DNA of 64,000 bases from Pyrinomonadaceae bacterium (GTDB lineage: Bacteria > Acidobacteriota > Blastocatellia > Pyrinomonadales > Pyrinomonadaceae): NCBI GenBank assembly GCA_028284415.1, contig JANQRU010000007.1, forward strand, positions 806,001-870,000. The letters are read 5' to 3'. This document shows, one piece after another, positions 42,670 through 51,722 of this stretch. The position numbers were made by a program, and so were the translations under genes. Position 1 is the first letter of the stretch. Every line of letters begins with the position of its first letter. The notes under the pieces were generated by a model. That model ran no database searches and was not told the origin of the DNA. It saw only the letters and a list, made by a program, of their open reading frames with translations.

Positions 42670-43299
42670 ATGCAAAAAATATCCGAAAAAAACTTACCCG
42701 AATTTTGTGAGAAACTTGCAAAGAAAGACAAAGATCTCAAATTTATTTATCAAACTTATGGAACCCCACCGCTTTGGGCGAGAGAGGAAAGTTTTGCGAC
42801 TTTGATTCACATTATTTTAGAACAACAAGTTTCGCTTGCTTCCGCACTTTCTGCGTTTAATAAATTGAAGGAAAAAATCGGTGAGATCACACCTGAAAAA
42901 GTTTTAGAGTTAAATGATAAAGAAATGAAATCCGTTTATTTTTCACGACAAAAAATGGGCTATGCGAGAAATCTGGCTCATGCGATTTTGGATGAAAGTC
43001 TGGTTTTGGATGATTTGGAAAAGTTATCAGATAACGAAGTGCGTGAAGAATTAATAAAAATAAAAGGCATCGGGCGTTGGACGGCTGATATTTATTTGAT
43101 GATGGCTCTTTTGCGTCCCGATGTTATGCCGCGTGGCGATCTGGCTTTGCATGTAGCTTATAAAAATCTGAAAGGCTTGAAAAAACGTCCCACGTCTGAT
43201 GAATTTATTGAATTAACAAAAGTCTGGAAACCTTATCGCTCAGTAGTGGCAAGATTGCTTTGGCATTTTTATCTTTGTGAAAAGAATTCAAAAGAATAA
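42670..43299 (+). CDS. AlkA-type DNA-3-methyladenine glycosylase
   Basis: This is a 209-residue HhH-GPD superfamily glycosylase. The helix-hairpin-helix is LIKIKGIGRWTADIYLMM, followed by the catalytic Asp in VMPRGDLAL. An N-terminal helix, TLIHIILEQQVSLASALSAF, carries the conserved Gln pair. It lacks the four-cysteine [4Fe-4S] cluster of EndoIII and the AlkA N-terminal domain, so it is a short AlkA-like enzyme that removes alkylated bases. The ATG directly follows a repeat element, with no good ribosome site. Confidence 0.85.
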   Translation: MQKISEKNLPEFCEKLAKKDKDLKFIYQTYGTPPLWAREESFATLIHIILEQQVSLASALSAFNKLKEKIGEITPEKVLELNDKEMKSVYFSRQKMGYARNLAHAILDESLVLDDLEKLSDNEVREELIKIKGIGRWTADIYLMMALLRPDVMPRGDLALHVAYKNLKGLKKRPTSDEFIELTKVWKPYRSVVARLLWHFYLCEKNSKE

Positions 43300-43341
43300 A
43301 AAACTTTGTAAAAACAAAAAAACGTAATAAAATCCGTTGTC

Positions 43342-44511
43342 ATGCTGAGCTTGGTTCTACTTTTGTCTGTGGGAGAAACACTTTTATTACTGCTTTTTTT
43401 CTTTGTAATAGGCTTCATACTGTTGGTTGGGGTATGCGTAATCATCTATAAGTTATTGAAAAATAGACAAAACGTTTCAGCTTTTCAAAAACTTTCTCAA
43501 CAGACAGGTTTGCAGATGACAAATCCTAAAAAGCCTTTTCTAAAAGGTGTTTATAATGATTGTGAAGTAGAGCTGGCAATAAGTTTTCGCCGAGTTGGAA
43601 CGGGAGAAGATAGCTATACCGAACACTTTACTTATTGTGAATCCTACTTCCCATATTCTTTAAGATTCCTACTTGATATAAGCTGTCCTCAAGGCTGGTT
43701 TTCGAGAGCTTTGGGTTCAAATGATGTAAAACTCGGACATACAGCTTTTGATAACAAATTCACTCTCAAATGCTACGATGCAAATGTTGCCCGAAGGCTT
43801 CTGCTATCAGACTTTCCTTCAGATAATTCGCAAAACTTAATGGGTGATTTGATGTTAGCCGGTTCAAAAATTACATACATTGACGTTACAGACCACGAAG
43901 TTTATACCGAAGAGACCGGACAAATTGCCAATATTGAACAGCTTAAACAAATGCTCAACACAACTACTCACTTAGCAAAAAGGTTTCGTGTCGCCCGTGA
44001 GAAATTTCCTTTAGCTGACTGGGAAAAACAGCTTTTTCATAGTTGGCAGAAGATCGCAAAAGAAAACAATCTCAGAGTAGATACAAATCATTTACAAATG
44101 CAGGGGTTTTATAAGAATTTTCCAATTCTGGTTTCAATTGATACCAAAGGTGGAAGATGGCAGACAAACATAAAACTCAAATTTCCGGAAAGTTTGATGG
44201 TCGGATTAAAACTTATGCCCGAAAATTCAATCCACAAAGCACTGAGTTGGTTCGGAGTTCAGGATATTCAAATCGGTATTAAAAAATTCGATGATGCTTT
44301 TATCGTTAAAGGAAAAAACGTCCAAATGGCAAAATATAAACTGCAACCAAATGTCTGTAATCAACTGCTTGCACTAAGCAAACAAACTAATAATTTCCTT
44401 ATTGATGATACCTCAATGTCTTTTACTTACAATTCTGTTTTGGGTAGTGAAAAAATGCTTAAGAGTCAAATCGAAGGGATGATTTCAACCGCCAAATTAC
44501 TTTTAGATTAA
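43342..44511 (+). CDS. Membrane-anchored protein with two copies of an uncharacterised domain
   Basis: This is a 389-residue protein with one N-terminal membrane helix (about 8-35). Two tandem copies of the domain seen once at 41.3 kb follow. Copy 1 spans about 45-225 (GVYNDCEVELAISF, LGHTAFDNKFTLKC, MLNTTTHLAKRFRVAR). Copy 2 spans about 228-389 (GFYKNFPILVSI, IGIKKFDDAFIVKG, IEGMISTAKLLLD). The repeat implies internal duplication. Function is unknown. The end overlaps the convergent Lrp gene by 4 bases. Confidence 0.62.
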   Translation: MLSLVLLLSVGETLLLLLFFFVIGFILLVGVCVIIYKLLKNRQNVSAFQKLSQQTGLQMTNPKKPFLKGVYNDCEVELAISFRRVGTGEDSYTEHFTYCESYFPYSLRFLLDISCPQGWFSRALGSNDVKLGHTAFDNKFTLKCYDANVARRLLLSDFPSDNSQNLMGDLMLAGSKITYIDVTDHEVYTEETGQIANIEQLKQMLNTTTHLAKRFRVAREKFPLADWEKQLFHSWQKIAKENNLRVDTNHLQMQGFYKNFPILVSIDTKGGRWQTNIKLKFPESLMVGLKLMPENSIHKALSWFGVQDIQIGIKKFDDAFIVKGKNVQMAKYKLQPNVCNQLLALSKQTNNFLIDDTSMSFTYNSVLGSEKMLKSQIEGMISTAKLLLD

Positions 44512-44954
44512 TCTGTATAATATGGTTCTAACACACGTCTTTTAACAGGCGATGAGAGAACAATAGCCGTTGTCGTAATTCCGTAAGGCGTAAGTTTGTC
44601 TATGATCGTTTGCAGATGCTCTACATCGCTGACTGCAACTTTAATTATAAAAGAATCCCCACCCGTGCCACGATGACATTCGAGAACTTCGTTTGATTCT
44701 TTGACCGTCTCGATTATGTGCGAATAATCAACGCCCGTTATGCTCATCCGTATAAAAGCCGTGACGGGCAAACCAACTTTTGCTGTGTCAATTTCGACGC
44801 GATAACCTGTGATGATTCCCGCGTCTTCCATCTTCCGAATGCGTTCAATAATTGCGGGCGTTGTTAAACCGATTCGTCTTCCCAATTCCGCATAGCTAGT
44901 TCGTGCATCATCTTGAAGTTCGACAAGTATTTTCCAATCTATTTCATCTATCAT
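44508..44954 (-). CDS. Lrp/AsnC-family transcriptional regulator
   Basis: This is a 148-residue regulator. The N-terminal winged helix-turn-helix (DEIDWKILVELQDDARTSYA, then LGRRIGLTTPAIIERIRKME) is followed by a RAM/ACT effector domain (FIRMSITGVDYSHII, CHRGTGGDSFIIKVA). Lrp proteins respond to amino acids. It is transcribed divergently from the phenylalanine hydroxylase gene 170 bases away. That makes it the likely local regulator of the phenylalanine/tyrosine cluster. Confidence 0.9.
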   Translation of the reverse strand: MIDEIDWKILVELQDDARTSYAELGRRIGLTTPAIIERIRKMEDAGIITGYRVEIDTAKVGLPVTAFIRMSITGVDYSHIIETVKESNEVLECHRGTGGDSFIIKVAVSDVEHLQTIIDKLTPYGITTTAIVLSSPVKRRVLEPYYTD

Positions 44955-44967
44955 TTAAATTTTAAAG

Positions 44968-44977
44968 TAAACGTTTA
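44968..44977. promoter_or_regulatory. Possible operator palindrome in the Lrp/phenylalanine hydroxylase gap
   Basis: TAAACGTTTA is a perfect 10-base palindrome 13 bases upstream of the Lrp start codon, and ATAAAC is repeated 30 bases further on. Lrp-family proteins often bind AT-rich palindromes in their own promoter. This is suggestive only. Confidence 0.3.
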
Positions 44978-45124
44978 TTTTTTCTTTAAAACTTAAAATA
45001 AACTACACTCAAAAACAAATCTTCCCTATTCAAAAAAGTCTCTGAATCATTTAAAATAGAAAGTTACGAGATAATCAAAGATTAAACCGTTTCTGATATT
45101 TACATTTTAAGGAGATATTCGACA

Positions 45125-46030
45125 ATGTTGACTGATACAACTTCGCCCATAGAGCCTGCTTTTGAAGTTCAAAATTTTGAGGTTACGAAAGAAGAACTTC
45201 CTGCTTTTGAAGATATGCCTTTCGAGGACATCGAGGAATTACCACTTGAACATCCAGGGGCAAGAGACCCTGAATACCGAAAAAGACGCGATTATATTGC
45301 AAGCCTTGCCAAGAAATTCCGCGAAACAGGCGAAATCACAGATGTTGAATACACGAAAGAAGAACAGAGCGTCTGGCAACACGTCGCCGGCGAACTGGAA
45401 GAACTCCACCAAGAAAAAGCTTCCCCATCATATTTACAAGCAAAGAAAATACTAGGCATCAGCAATGACCGAATTCCACAGTTGTCAGAAATGAATAAGC
45501 GTCTGGGCGAGACTACGGGCTATCGTCTTGCACCGATTGAAGGACTTGTAAACACACGAGCATTCTTGAGTTGGCTATCGTGGCGGACGATGCTTTCAAC
45601 CCAATACATACGCCATCATTCGCGTCCGGGTTATACGCCCGAACCAGACATCGTTCACGAAGCGATGGGACATATACCAATGTTCACCAACCCGAATTTT
45701 GCAGACTTTTCACAATTCATCGGACATGGTGCAAGAATGGCAAACGATGAGCAATTAGAAGGATTAGGCAGAATTTATTGGTTCACAATCGAATTCGGTT
45801 TGGTCGAAGCAGAAGGCGATATAAAGGCTTACGGTGCGGGAATACTTTCTTCATTCAAAGAAATGAAAAATGCATTCTCCGACAACGTTGAACGCCGCCC
45901 ATTTGTTTTAGAAGAAGTCATTGAACACGAATATACTTACTCTGATTTGCAACCGATCTTGTATGTTGCTCATTCATACAAAGAATTAAAAGAAGATGTC
46001 AGACGATATATCGAGAGTTTTGGGAAATAG
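45125..46030 (+). CDS. phhA: Phenylalanine 4-monooxygenase
   Basis: The enzyme hydroxylates phenylalanine to tyrosine with tetrahydropterin. This 301-residue bacterial form has no long regulatory domain. Iron ligands are His178 and His183 in [13 protein letters not shown] and Glu223 in [12 protein letters not shown]. The pterin-binding [17 protein letters not shown] segment is intact. A strong AAGGAGA ribosome site stands upstream. It opens the catabolic cluster and is divergent from the Lrp regulator. Confidence 0.93.
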   Translation: MLTDTTSPIEPAFEVQNFEVTKEELPAFEDMPFEDIEELPLEHPGARDPEYRKRRDYIASLAKKFRETGEITDVEYTKEEQSVWQHVAGELEELHQEKASPSYLQAKKILGISNDRIPQLSEMNKRLGETTGYRLAPIEGLVNTRAFLSWLSWRTMLSTQYIRHHSRPGYTPEPDIVHEAMGHIPMFTNPNFADFSQFIGHGARMANDEQLEGLGRIYWFTIEFGLVEAEGDIKAYGAGILSSFKEMKNAFSDNVERRPFVLEEVIEHEYTYSDLQPILYVAHSYKELKEDVRRYIESFGK

Positions 46031-46165
46031 AATGCAGTGAGCAGTGAGCAGTGAGCAGTAATAAAACAAAGCATCGAAGATGCGATATCAGGTAGCCAGA
46101 GGTTCGCTTCGCTCACCACTGGCTACCACATTGATGCTCTTTTCGGAGCGGAAAGAGAATAATTT
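46031..46165. repeat. GCAGTGA tandem words and hairpin (GGTAGCCAG family)
   Basis: Directly after the stop come almost four copies of GCAGTGA (46034-46060). They are followed by an inverted repeat, GGTAGCCAG (from about 46092) and CTGGCTACC, around TTCGCTTCGCTCACC. AAAGCATC/GATGCTCTTT words lie outside it. No terminator T-run was seen. It separates the hydroxylase from the TIMP-like gene. Confidence 0.65.
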
Positions 46166-46684
46166 ATGAAATACCTTTCATATTCAATTTTGCTTTTGAT
46201 TTTCTTTTTGGTCATATCCAACCCTGTATTCGCCTGCCCGATTTGTCCGAAGATGAGTCTCGGGGAAGAAGTTAAAAAGACTGACTTTATATTTGTCGGA
46301 GAAGTAGTAGAAATCGCAGAAGATAAAAATTACGCCCCGCCAAAAATCGAAATTGGGTCTGAATTACTACAAAAAATGGTGGATTTGAGAAAACGTTATT
46401 TTGTGAAATTTAAAGTTATAAAGAAAGTCAAAAACATTGAAAGCGATGAAATTATTCTTATTGATTATAAGGCAGAAAATATAATTTCCTGTTCTGACTA
46501 TCCGCTTTATAAAAAAGGCAAAACGTATTTGATTTATGCAAATAAGAGAAAAAGTGCTGAAGGAGTAGAAGAGATAACTGATAACGGTATGTGTTCACGG
46601 ACTCGACTATTAGATCAAGAATCAAAAGATAATAAAGAGTCAAAGAAGTTATTAAAAAGTAAAGATAAGAAAAAGAGATCATAA
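46166..46684 (+). CDS. Secreted TIMP/NTR-like protein
   Basis: This is a 172-residue exported protein. The signal peptide ends at FACPICP, so the mature N-terminus would begin with a cysteine, as in tissue-inhibitor-of-metalloproteinase (NTR) folds. The first strands, FIFVGEVVEIAEDK and YFVKFKVIKKVKN, fit that OB-like barrel, and later Cys are in IISCSDYP and GMCSRTR. The C-terminal 35 residues are highly charged. It lies inside the tyrosine cluster without an obvious metabolic role. Confidence 0.6.
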   Translation: MKYLSYSILLLIFFLVISNPVFACPICPKMSLGEEVKKTDFIFVGEVVEIAEDKNYAPPKIEIGSELLQKMVDLRKRYFVKFKVIKKVKNIESDEIILIDYKAENIISCSDYPLYKKGKTYLIYANKRKSAEGVEEITDNGMCSRTRLLDQESKDNKESKKLLKSKDKKKRS

Positions 46685-46702
46685 ATATATTGAGGCAATT
46701 AT

Positions 46703-47815
46703 ATGACAAACGAAAAAAATCCATTAGGTTTAAAAAAGATACATCATGTAGAGTTTTATGTTGGCAATGCGAAGCAAGCGGAGTTTTATTATCGAAATGC
46801 GTTTGGTTTTTCGCGTGTGGCTTATTCGGGATTAGAGACAGAGAATCGTGAAACGACTTCTTATGTATTGCGACAGAATCGTGTGAATTTTGTCTTCACG
46901 ACTCCTTTGAATGAGAACCACGAAGCAGCCGACCATATCAGATTACACGGCGATGGTGTTAAAGACATTGCCTTTCAAGTCGAAGATGCTGATTACGCTT
47001 TTAACGAAGCGGTCAAACGGGGAGCAAAAGTTGCGATTGAGCCGTATGATTGGAAAGACGAACACGGTTCGGTCAGACGTGCGGCGGTGAAAACTTACGG
47101 TGATACGATTCATTCATTTATCTCGTATAACACAAACAACGGACACAATTATTCTGGACCATTTTTGCCCGGATTTACTGAGCAAAATGTTGCGGGTGAT
47201 GATGTCGGAATCGTTTTAGTTGATCACATCGTTGGAAACGTCGAACTTGGCAAGATGAATTATTGGTGTGATTATTACCGTGATGTGATGGGCTTTGAAC
47301 GCTACATAACTTTTGATGACAAAGATATTTCGACCGAATATTCAGCTTTGATGTCAATCGTAATGTCAGATGGCGGACATAATATCAAATTCCCTATCAA
47401 TGAACCGGCGGAAGGAAAAGGCGGTAAGTCACAAATCCAAGAATACATTGATTACTATAAATCCGCAGGCGTACAACACGTTGCATTGCTTTGCAAGGAC
47501 GTTATGCATACGGTTCAAAAACTGCAAGACAACGGCGTTGAGTTCTTAAGAGTTCCCGACGCATATTATGAAGAATTACCAAGCCGTGTCGGTCCGATTG
47601 ATGAAGACATAGACGAACTAAAACGCCTCGGCATCTTAGTTGACCGTGACGATGAAGGTTATCTATTACAGATTTTTACTAAACCTGTCGAAGATCGTCC
47701 GACCGTTTTCTACGAGATTTTGCAGAGAAAAGGCTGCAAAGGTTTTGGGAAAGGAAACTTCAAAGCTCTTTTTGTTTCGATCGAAGAAGAACAAAGACGA
47801 CGTGGGAATTTGTAG
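46703..47815 (+). CDS. hppD: 4-hydroxyphenylpyruvate dioxygenase
   Basis: HPPD converts 4-hydroxyphenylpyruvate to homogentisate. The 370-residue protein has two vicinal-oxygen-chelate halves. The metal site is in the second: His in LVDHIVGNV, His in GVQHVALLC and Glu in FYEILQRKG. The family C-terminal [18 protein letters not shown] is complete. It is followed by about 200 bases of TTCGTG-family repeats before hmgA. The substrate must come from an aminotransferase not found in this cluster. Confidence 0.93.
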   Translation: MTNEKNPLGLKKIHHVEFYVGNAKQAEFYYRNAFGFSRVAYSGLETENRETTSYVLRQNRVNFVFTTPLNENHEAADHIRLHGDGVKDIAFQVEDADYAFNEAVKRGAKVAIEPYDWKDEHGSVRRAAVKTYGDTIHSFISYNTNNGHNYSGPFLPGFTEQNVAGDDVGIVLVDHIVGNVELGKMNYWCDYYRDVMGFERYITFDDKDISTEYSALMSIVMSDGGHNIKFPINEPAEGKGGKSQIQEYIDYYKSAGVQHVALLCKDVMHTVQKLQDNGVEFLRVPDAYYEELPSRVGPIDEDIDELKRLGILVDRDDEGYLLQIFTKPVEDRPTVFYEILQRKGCKGFGKGNFKALFVSIEEEQRRRGNL

Positions 47816-47817
47816 GA

Positions 47818-48023
47818 ATTAGACACGAACAAACACGAAATTTCACAAAACGGGTTGAATTGAATTTAACTTTAAATTGAAACTGGCAATAAAAAGTTTC
47901 AAACAACTTTTACAAAACTTTCGTGCTTTTTCGTGTTTGTTCGTGGCTAAAAATTATTTTTAGAACATGAGAAATTAGTATTTTAGACCTTTCGTGTCTT
48001 TTCGTGTTTGTTCGTGGCTAATT
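47818..48023. repeat. TTCGTG-family word repeats ahead of hmgA
   Basis: Two direct copies of a 33-base unit containing TCGTGTTTGTTCGTGGCTAA lie at 47918-47950 and 47989-48021. Reverse-complement words (GAACAAACACGAAA) occur at about 47825-47839. The second copy runs up to 2 bases before the hmgA start codon, so it provides its 5' leader. Confidence 0.75.
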
Positions 48024-49313
48024 ATGAAAGACTTAAAATATCAAACGGGATTTGGCAATGAATTTGCGACCGAAGCGGTTGAAGGAGCACTGCCAATCGG
48101 CAAAAACTCACCGCAGAAAGCTCCGCTTGGGCTTTATGCAGAACAGTTTTCTGGAACGGCTTTTACTGTTCCGAGAGTTTTTAACAAACGCACTTGGGAA
48201 TACCGAATTCGCCCGAGCGTCTTGCATAAACCATTTCAGCAAATTGAAAACGGAAATTGGCAAAGTAAGTTTGATGAATTGCCAACAACGCCAAACCAAC
48301 TCCGTTGGAATGCTCTGCCGATGCCAACTGAATCAAAGGATTTTATTGAAGGCATTCAATCAATTGCAGGAAATGGTGATGTGTTTTCTCAAGTCGGTAT
48401 TGCCGTTCATATCTACGCCTGCAATAAAGATATGACGGATAGATTTTTCTACAATTCTGATGGCGAAATGCTCATTGTTGCAGAGAAAAATCGCGTTCGT
48501 TTTTTGACTGAATTGGGAATTATCGAAATCGGTTCGGGAGAAATTGCCGTTTTGCCGAGAGGTCTGAAATTCCGTGTTGAATTACCCGATGGTGAAGCTC
48601 GCGGTTATATTTGTGAAAACTATGGTTCGCAGTTTCGAATTCCTGATTTAGGTCCAATTGGAGCAAACGGTTTAGCAAATCCAAGAGATTTTGAAACGCC
48701 TGTCGCTTGGTTTGAAGACCGCGAAGGTGAATTTGAAATAGTAACAAAATTCGGTGGAAATCTCTGGAGTTGCGAAATTGGTCATTCTCCACTTGATGTA
48801 GTTGGTTGGCATGGAAACTATGCTCCTTATAAATATGATTTGCGAAGATTTAACACAATCGGTTCAATTTCCTTTGACCATCCCGACCCTTCAATTTTCA
48901 CAGTTTTGACTTCACCTTCTGCTGAAACAGGCGTTGCTAATTGTGATTTTGTAATTTTCCCAGACCGTTGGCTCGTTATGGAAGATACATTCCGTCCGCC
49001 TTGGTATCATCGCAATACAATGTCGGAGTATATGGGCTTGGTTTATGGTCAGTACGATGCAAAAGAAGAAGGTTTTGTCCAAGGTGGTGGCTCGCTTCAC
49101 AACCAAATGTCAGCTCATGGTCCTGATTTAGATGGTTTTGAAAAAGCAACAAATGCAGAACTTAAGCCACAAAAATTGAGTGATACTTTGGCATTTATGT
49201 TTGAATCGCGGTATATCATTCGCCCGACAAAATTTGCGATGGAAACCGATGCTTTGCAAGCAAATTATTATGAATGCTGGCAGGGTTTGAAAAAGAATTT
49301 CGGAAATGGATAA
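48024..49313 (+). CDS. hmgA: Homogentisate 1,2-dioxygenase
   Basis: The enzyme opens the ring of homogentisate to maleylacetoacetate. At 429 residues it is full length. Family marks are [13 protein letters not shown] at the start, the iron-site segment [16 protein letters not shown], and [11 protein letters not shown]. The ATG at 48024 is used; ten upstream codons are repeat DNA. No ribosome site is evident, because the repeat reaches the start codon. That could affect translation. Confidence 0.93.
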   Translation: MKDLKYQTGFGNEFATEAVEGALPIGKNSPQKAPLGLYAEQFSGTAFTVPRVFNKRTWEYRIRPSVLHKPFQQIENGNWQSKFDELPTTPNQLRWNALPMPTESKDFIEGIQSIAGNGDVFSQVGIAVHIYACNKDMTDRFFYNSDGEMLIVAEKNRVRFLTELGIIEIGSGEIAVLPRGLKFRVELPDGEARGYICENYGSQFRIPDLGPIGANGLANPRDFETPVAWFEDREGEFEIVTKFGGNLWSCEIGHSPLDVVGWHGNYAPYKYDLRRFNTIGSISFDHPDPSIFTVLTSPSAETGVANCDFVIFPDRWLVMEDTFRPPWYHRNTMSEYMGLVYGQYDAKEEGFVQGGGSLHNQMSAHGPDLDGFEKATNAELKPQKLSDTLAFMFESRYIIRPTKFAMETDALQANYYECWQGLKKNFGNG

Positions 49314-49372
49314 TTGAAGACGTAAATGGATACAAGAAGTTCCGTAAATCCACCATTTGCCCCAAACAAATA

Positions 49373-50275
49373 ATGAGTGAACAAATAAAAGAATCCGTTA
49401 GAGTTTTACTTTCCGAAATTGTTGATTACGCAGGACTTTTTCCTCCTTCTAAGCTTTCAATGCCCGAAGCCGTGATTAATTATGCTACCTACAAAAATAG
49501 TAATTACAGCTGGATGCTCGGGCGGTTTGTTTGCCCTGTGGGTCGGCTTGATGAATTTATCGAAACGGCAAAAGATTTTTTCTCAAGAGATGAAAAAGGA
49601 GCTTGGAAACTCAGCGTTATTGCCAGTGACAATGTATTTGACACGATTCGGCATGTCGAAGAATTCAATGCTCAGAATGCTCCGGGAGTTATTTGTGACG
49701 CTTTAGAAATACGGGCAAACACCGCAGAAAAAATTGAAAAATGTGCGAAGGAAATACCCGATAGTTTCTCGACCTATTTTGAACTTCCGCTCAATGAAAA
49801 CTTAGCTGACTTAGTTTCTGCCTTAGCAGTTACCAAACAACGTGCCAAAATCCGCACGGGCGGAATCACAACGGATTTATTTCCCGACAGCAAAGAAATT
49901 ATACGTTTTGTAAGAACTTGCCTAGCGGCGAACATCGCTTTCAAAGCAACCGCCGGATTACATCATCCGATACGCTGCTTTAAGCCTCTAACCTACGAAC
50001 CAAATTCTCCGAAGGGCACGATGCACGGCTTTCTAAATCTTTTTCTCGCAACAGGTTTTGCCCGCGAAGGCTATAAGCCCGAAATCCTCGAAGAGATTAT
50101 GGAAGAAGAATTTGAAGAGGTTTTTGAATTTGATAACAACGGGGCTTATTGGCAAAAAGAGCATTTTTTAAACAATTCAAAACTAGAAAATTTAAGAGAA
50201 AAACACATAATCTCATTCGGTTCTTGCTCATTTGATGAGCCGATCGAAGATTTACAAAATATAGGACTTTTATAA
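49373..50275 (+). CDS. Unknown enzyme in the homogentisate cluster (possible TIM barrel)
   Basis: The start MSEQIKES at 49373 gives 300 residues; a longer frame reads back into hmgA and is rejected. Helix and strand alternate in a barrel-like order. Conserved-looking strand ends are KLSVIASDN, GVICDALEIRAN, FSTYFELPL, AKIRTGGITTD, AFKATAGLHHP and ISFGSCSFDEP. The pair KIRTGG and FKATAGLHH resembles phosphate or carboxylate sites in aldolase-type barrels. I do not recognise a named family. Position between hmgA and fahA suggests a role in this pathway, for instance maleylacetoacetate handling; that is inference. Confidence 0.6.
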   Translation: MSEQIKESVRVLLSEIVDYAGLFPPSKLSMPEAVINYATYKNSNYSWMLGRFVCPVGRLDEFIETAKDFFSRDEKGAWKLSVIASDNVFDTIRHVEEFNAQNAPGVICDALEIRANTAEKIEKCAKEIPDSFSTYFELPLNENLADLVSALAVTKQRAKIRTGGITTDLFPDSKEIIRFVRTCLAANIAFKATAGLHHPIRCFKPLTYEPNSPKGTMHGFLNLFLATGFAREGYKPEILEEIMEEEFEEVFEFDNNGAYWQKEHFLNNSKLENLREKHIISFGSCSFDEPIEDLQNIGLL

Positions 50276-50352
50276 CATTTATCATTCAACATTTATCATT
50301 TATCAGATTTTTAGATGTTGAGTGATTTTTTTTGATAAACGGTAATTTATAA
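50276..50352. repeat. ATTTATCATT inverted word repeat
   Basis: CATTTATCATT words at 50278-50310 face GATAAACGGTAATTTATAA just before the fumarylacetoacetase start. It is the same family as the gaps at 2.85, 55.49 and 57.74 kb. Confidence 0.6.
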
Positions 50353-51630
50353 ATGACAAATATAAACGAAACACACGACCAAAACTTAAAAAGCTGGGTA
50401 GAATCAGCAAACGATCCCGACACGGATTTTCCAATTCAAAATTTGCCAGTATGTAAATTTGTCGAAAATGGCGAAGCAAGAATCGGAGTTGTAATTGGTG
50501 ATTATCTTCTTGATTTTGAAGGATATTTCAATGCGACTCTCTCTGAAGGTTTTGAGAAAATGAGCATCGAACTTGCCTCAAATTCCCAAGTAAGAAATCA
50601 GATGCAAAAAGATTTAGGTAAAAGTGCGAGCAAAGAAACTCAAAATCTAATAAAAGAGAATTTTTTGATTGATAGGAATAAAGTTGAATTTACTTCTCCT
50701 TTTAAAACAGCCGATTACACAGACTTTTACTGCTCAATCTATCATGCAACGAATGTTGGAAAACTTTTCCGTCCTGATAATCCTTTGATGCCGAATTATA
50801 AATGGATTCCGATCGGTTATCATGGTCGTGCTTCTTCAATTATTCCTTCGGGGCAGGATATCAAACGTCCAAAGGGGCAAAACCGAAGTGATGCAGAAAA
50901 GCCGCCGATTTATATTCCGTCGAAGGCTCTGGATTATGAAATGGAAGTTGGTTTTTATGTCAGCAAAGGAAATGAACTCGGCGAAACAATTGACATAAAA
51001 GATGCCGAGGATCATATTTTCGGACTTTCTCTAGTAAATGACTGGTCAGCACGTGACATACAAGGTTGGGAATATCAACCGCTTGGACCTTTTTTGGGTA
51101 AGAGTTTTGCAACAACTGTTTCGCCTTTTGTCGTTACGATGGAAGCACTCGCACCTTTCCGTGTTCCCGCTTTTAAACGCGAAGAAGGCGATCCAAAACC
51201 ACTTCCATATTTGCAAGACGATGGAAACGAAACTCATGGTGGAATTGATATAAATCTGGATGTTTATATTACAACCAAGAAAATGCGTGAGATGGATTTA
51301 GAACCGCATTTATTGTCGCGTTCAAATCTAAAAGATTTGTATTGGACGATCGGACAAATGCTTACGCATCACGCTTCAAATGGTTGTAATTTGCAAGTCG
51401 GTGATCTAATGGCAACGGGAACTGTTTCGGGTAAAGAAGATTCTGAAAGAGGCTGTTTGCTTGAAATCACAAGACGCGGTGCTGAACCCGTCGAATTACC
51501 TTCAGGCGAAACACGCAAATTTCTCGAAGATTATGACGAGATAATTATGAAAGGATTCTGCGAAAAAGAAGGTTTCCGCCGAATCGGTTTTGGTGAATGT
51601 CGCGGAATGGTTTTACCAGCTGATGAATAA
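50353..51630 (+). CDS. fahA: Fumarylacetoacetase
   Basis: The enzyme hydrolyses fumarylacetoacetate to fumarate and acetoacetate. The 425-residue protein has an N-terminal SH3-like domain (1-115) and the FAH barrel. Metal and catalytic parts are DFYCSIYHATNVG, GYHGRASSI, YEMEVGFYVSKG, and NDWSARDIQGWEYQPLGPFL. The C-terminal GDLMATGTVSGKE is standard. It is the last catabolic gene. Its product acetoacetate could be used through the acyl-CoA ligase family, but that link is speculative. Confidence 0.94.
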   Translation: MTNINETHDQNLKSWVESANDPDTDFPIQNLPVCKFVENGEARIGVVIGDYLLDFEGYFNATLSEGFEKMSIELASNSQVRNQMQKDLGKSASKETQNLIKENFLIDRNKVEFTSPFKTADYTDFYCSIYHATNVGKLFRPDNPLMPNYKWIPIGYHGRASSIIPSGQDIKRPKGQNRSDAEKPPIYIPSKALDYEMEVGFYVSKGNELGETIDIKDAEDHIFGLSLVNDWSARDIQGWEYQPLGPFLGKSFATTVSPFVVTMEALAPFRVPAFKREEGDPKPLPYLQDDGNETHGGIDINLDVYITTKKMREMDLEPHLLSRSNLKDLYWTIGQMLTHHASNGCNLQVGDLMATGTVSGKEDSERGCLLEITRRGAEPVELPSGETRKFLEDYDEIIMKGFCEKEGFRRIGFGECRGMVLPADE

Positions 51631-51638
51631 TTAATAGA

Positions 51639-51708
51639 TAGAAACGCGACCGTTAGGAAGCGTGTATTTCAGGTTGATAATATACGCTTCCTGACGGGCG
51701 CGTTTCTA
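51639..51708. repeat. REP-type inverted repeat after fumarylacetoacetase
   Basis: Arms 51639-51668 and 51679-51708 match at 27 of 30 positions (tagaaacgcgaccgttagga at the left). The loop is 10 bases. The GC-rich stem is long enough to stop or stall transcription, but there is no T-tract, and it looks like a dispersed REP. Confidence 0.8.
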
Positions 51709-51722
51709 CAATATTCCCTCCG

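Noticed and set aside
46034-46060. Short CRISPR-like array of GCAGTGA units
   Set aside because: Units are 7 bases without spacers, and no cas gene is present.
47994-48023. Earlier start for homogentisate dioxygenase
   Set aside because: The extra codons are repeat DNA; the family begins close to [13 protein letters not shown] at 48024.
49274-49372. Start of the unknown homogentisate-cluster gene inside hmgA
   Set aside because: It would overlap hmgA in another frame by 40 bases and adds residues with no domain character; ATG at 49373 is better.
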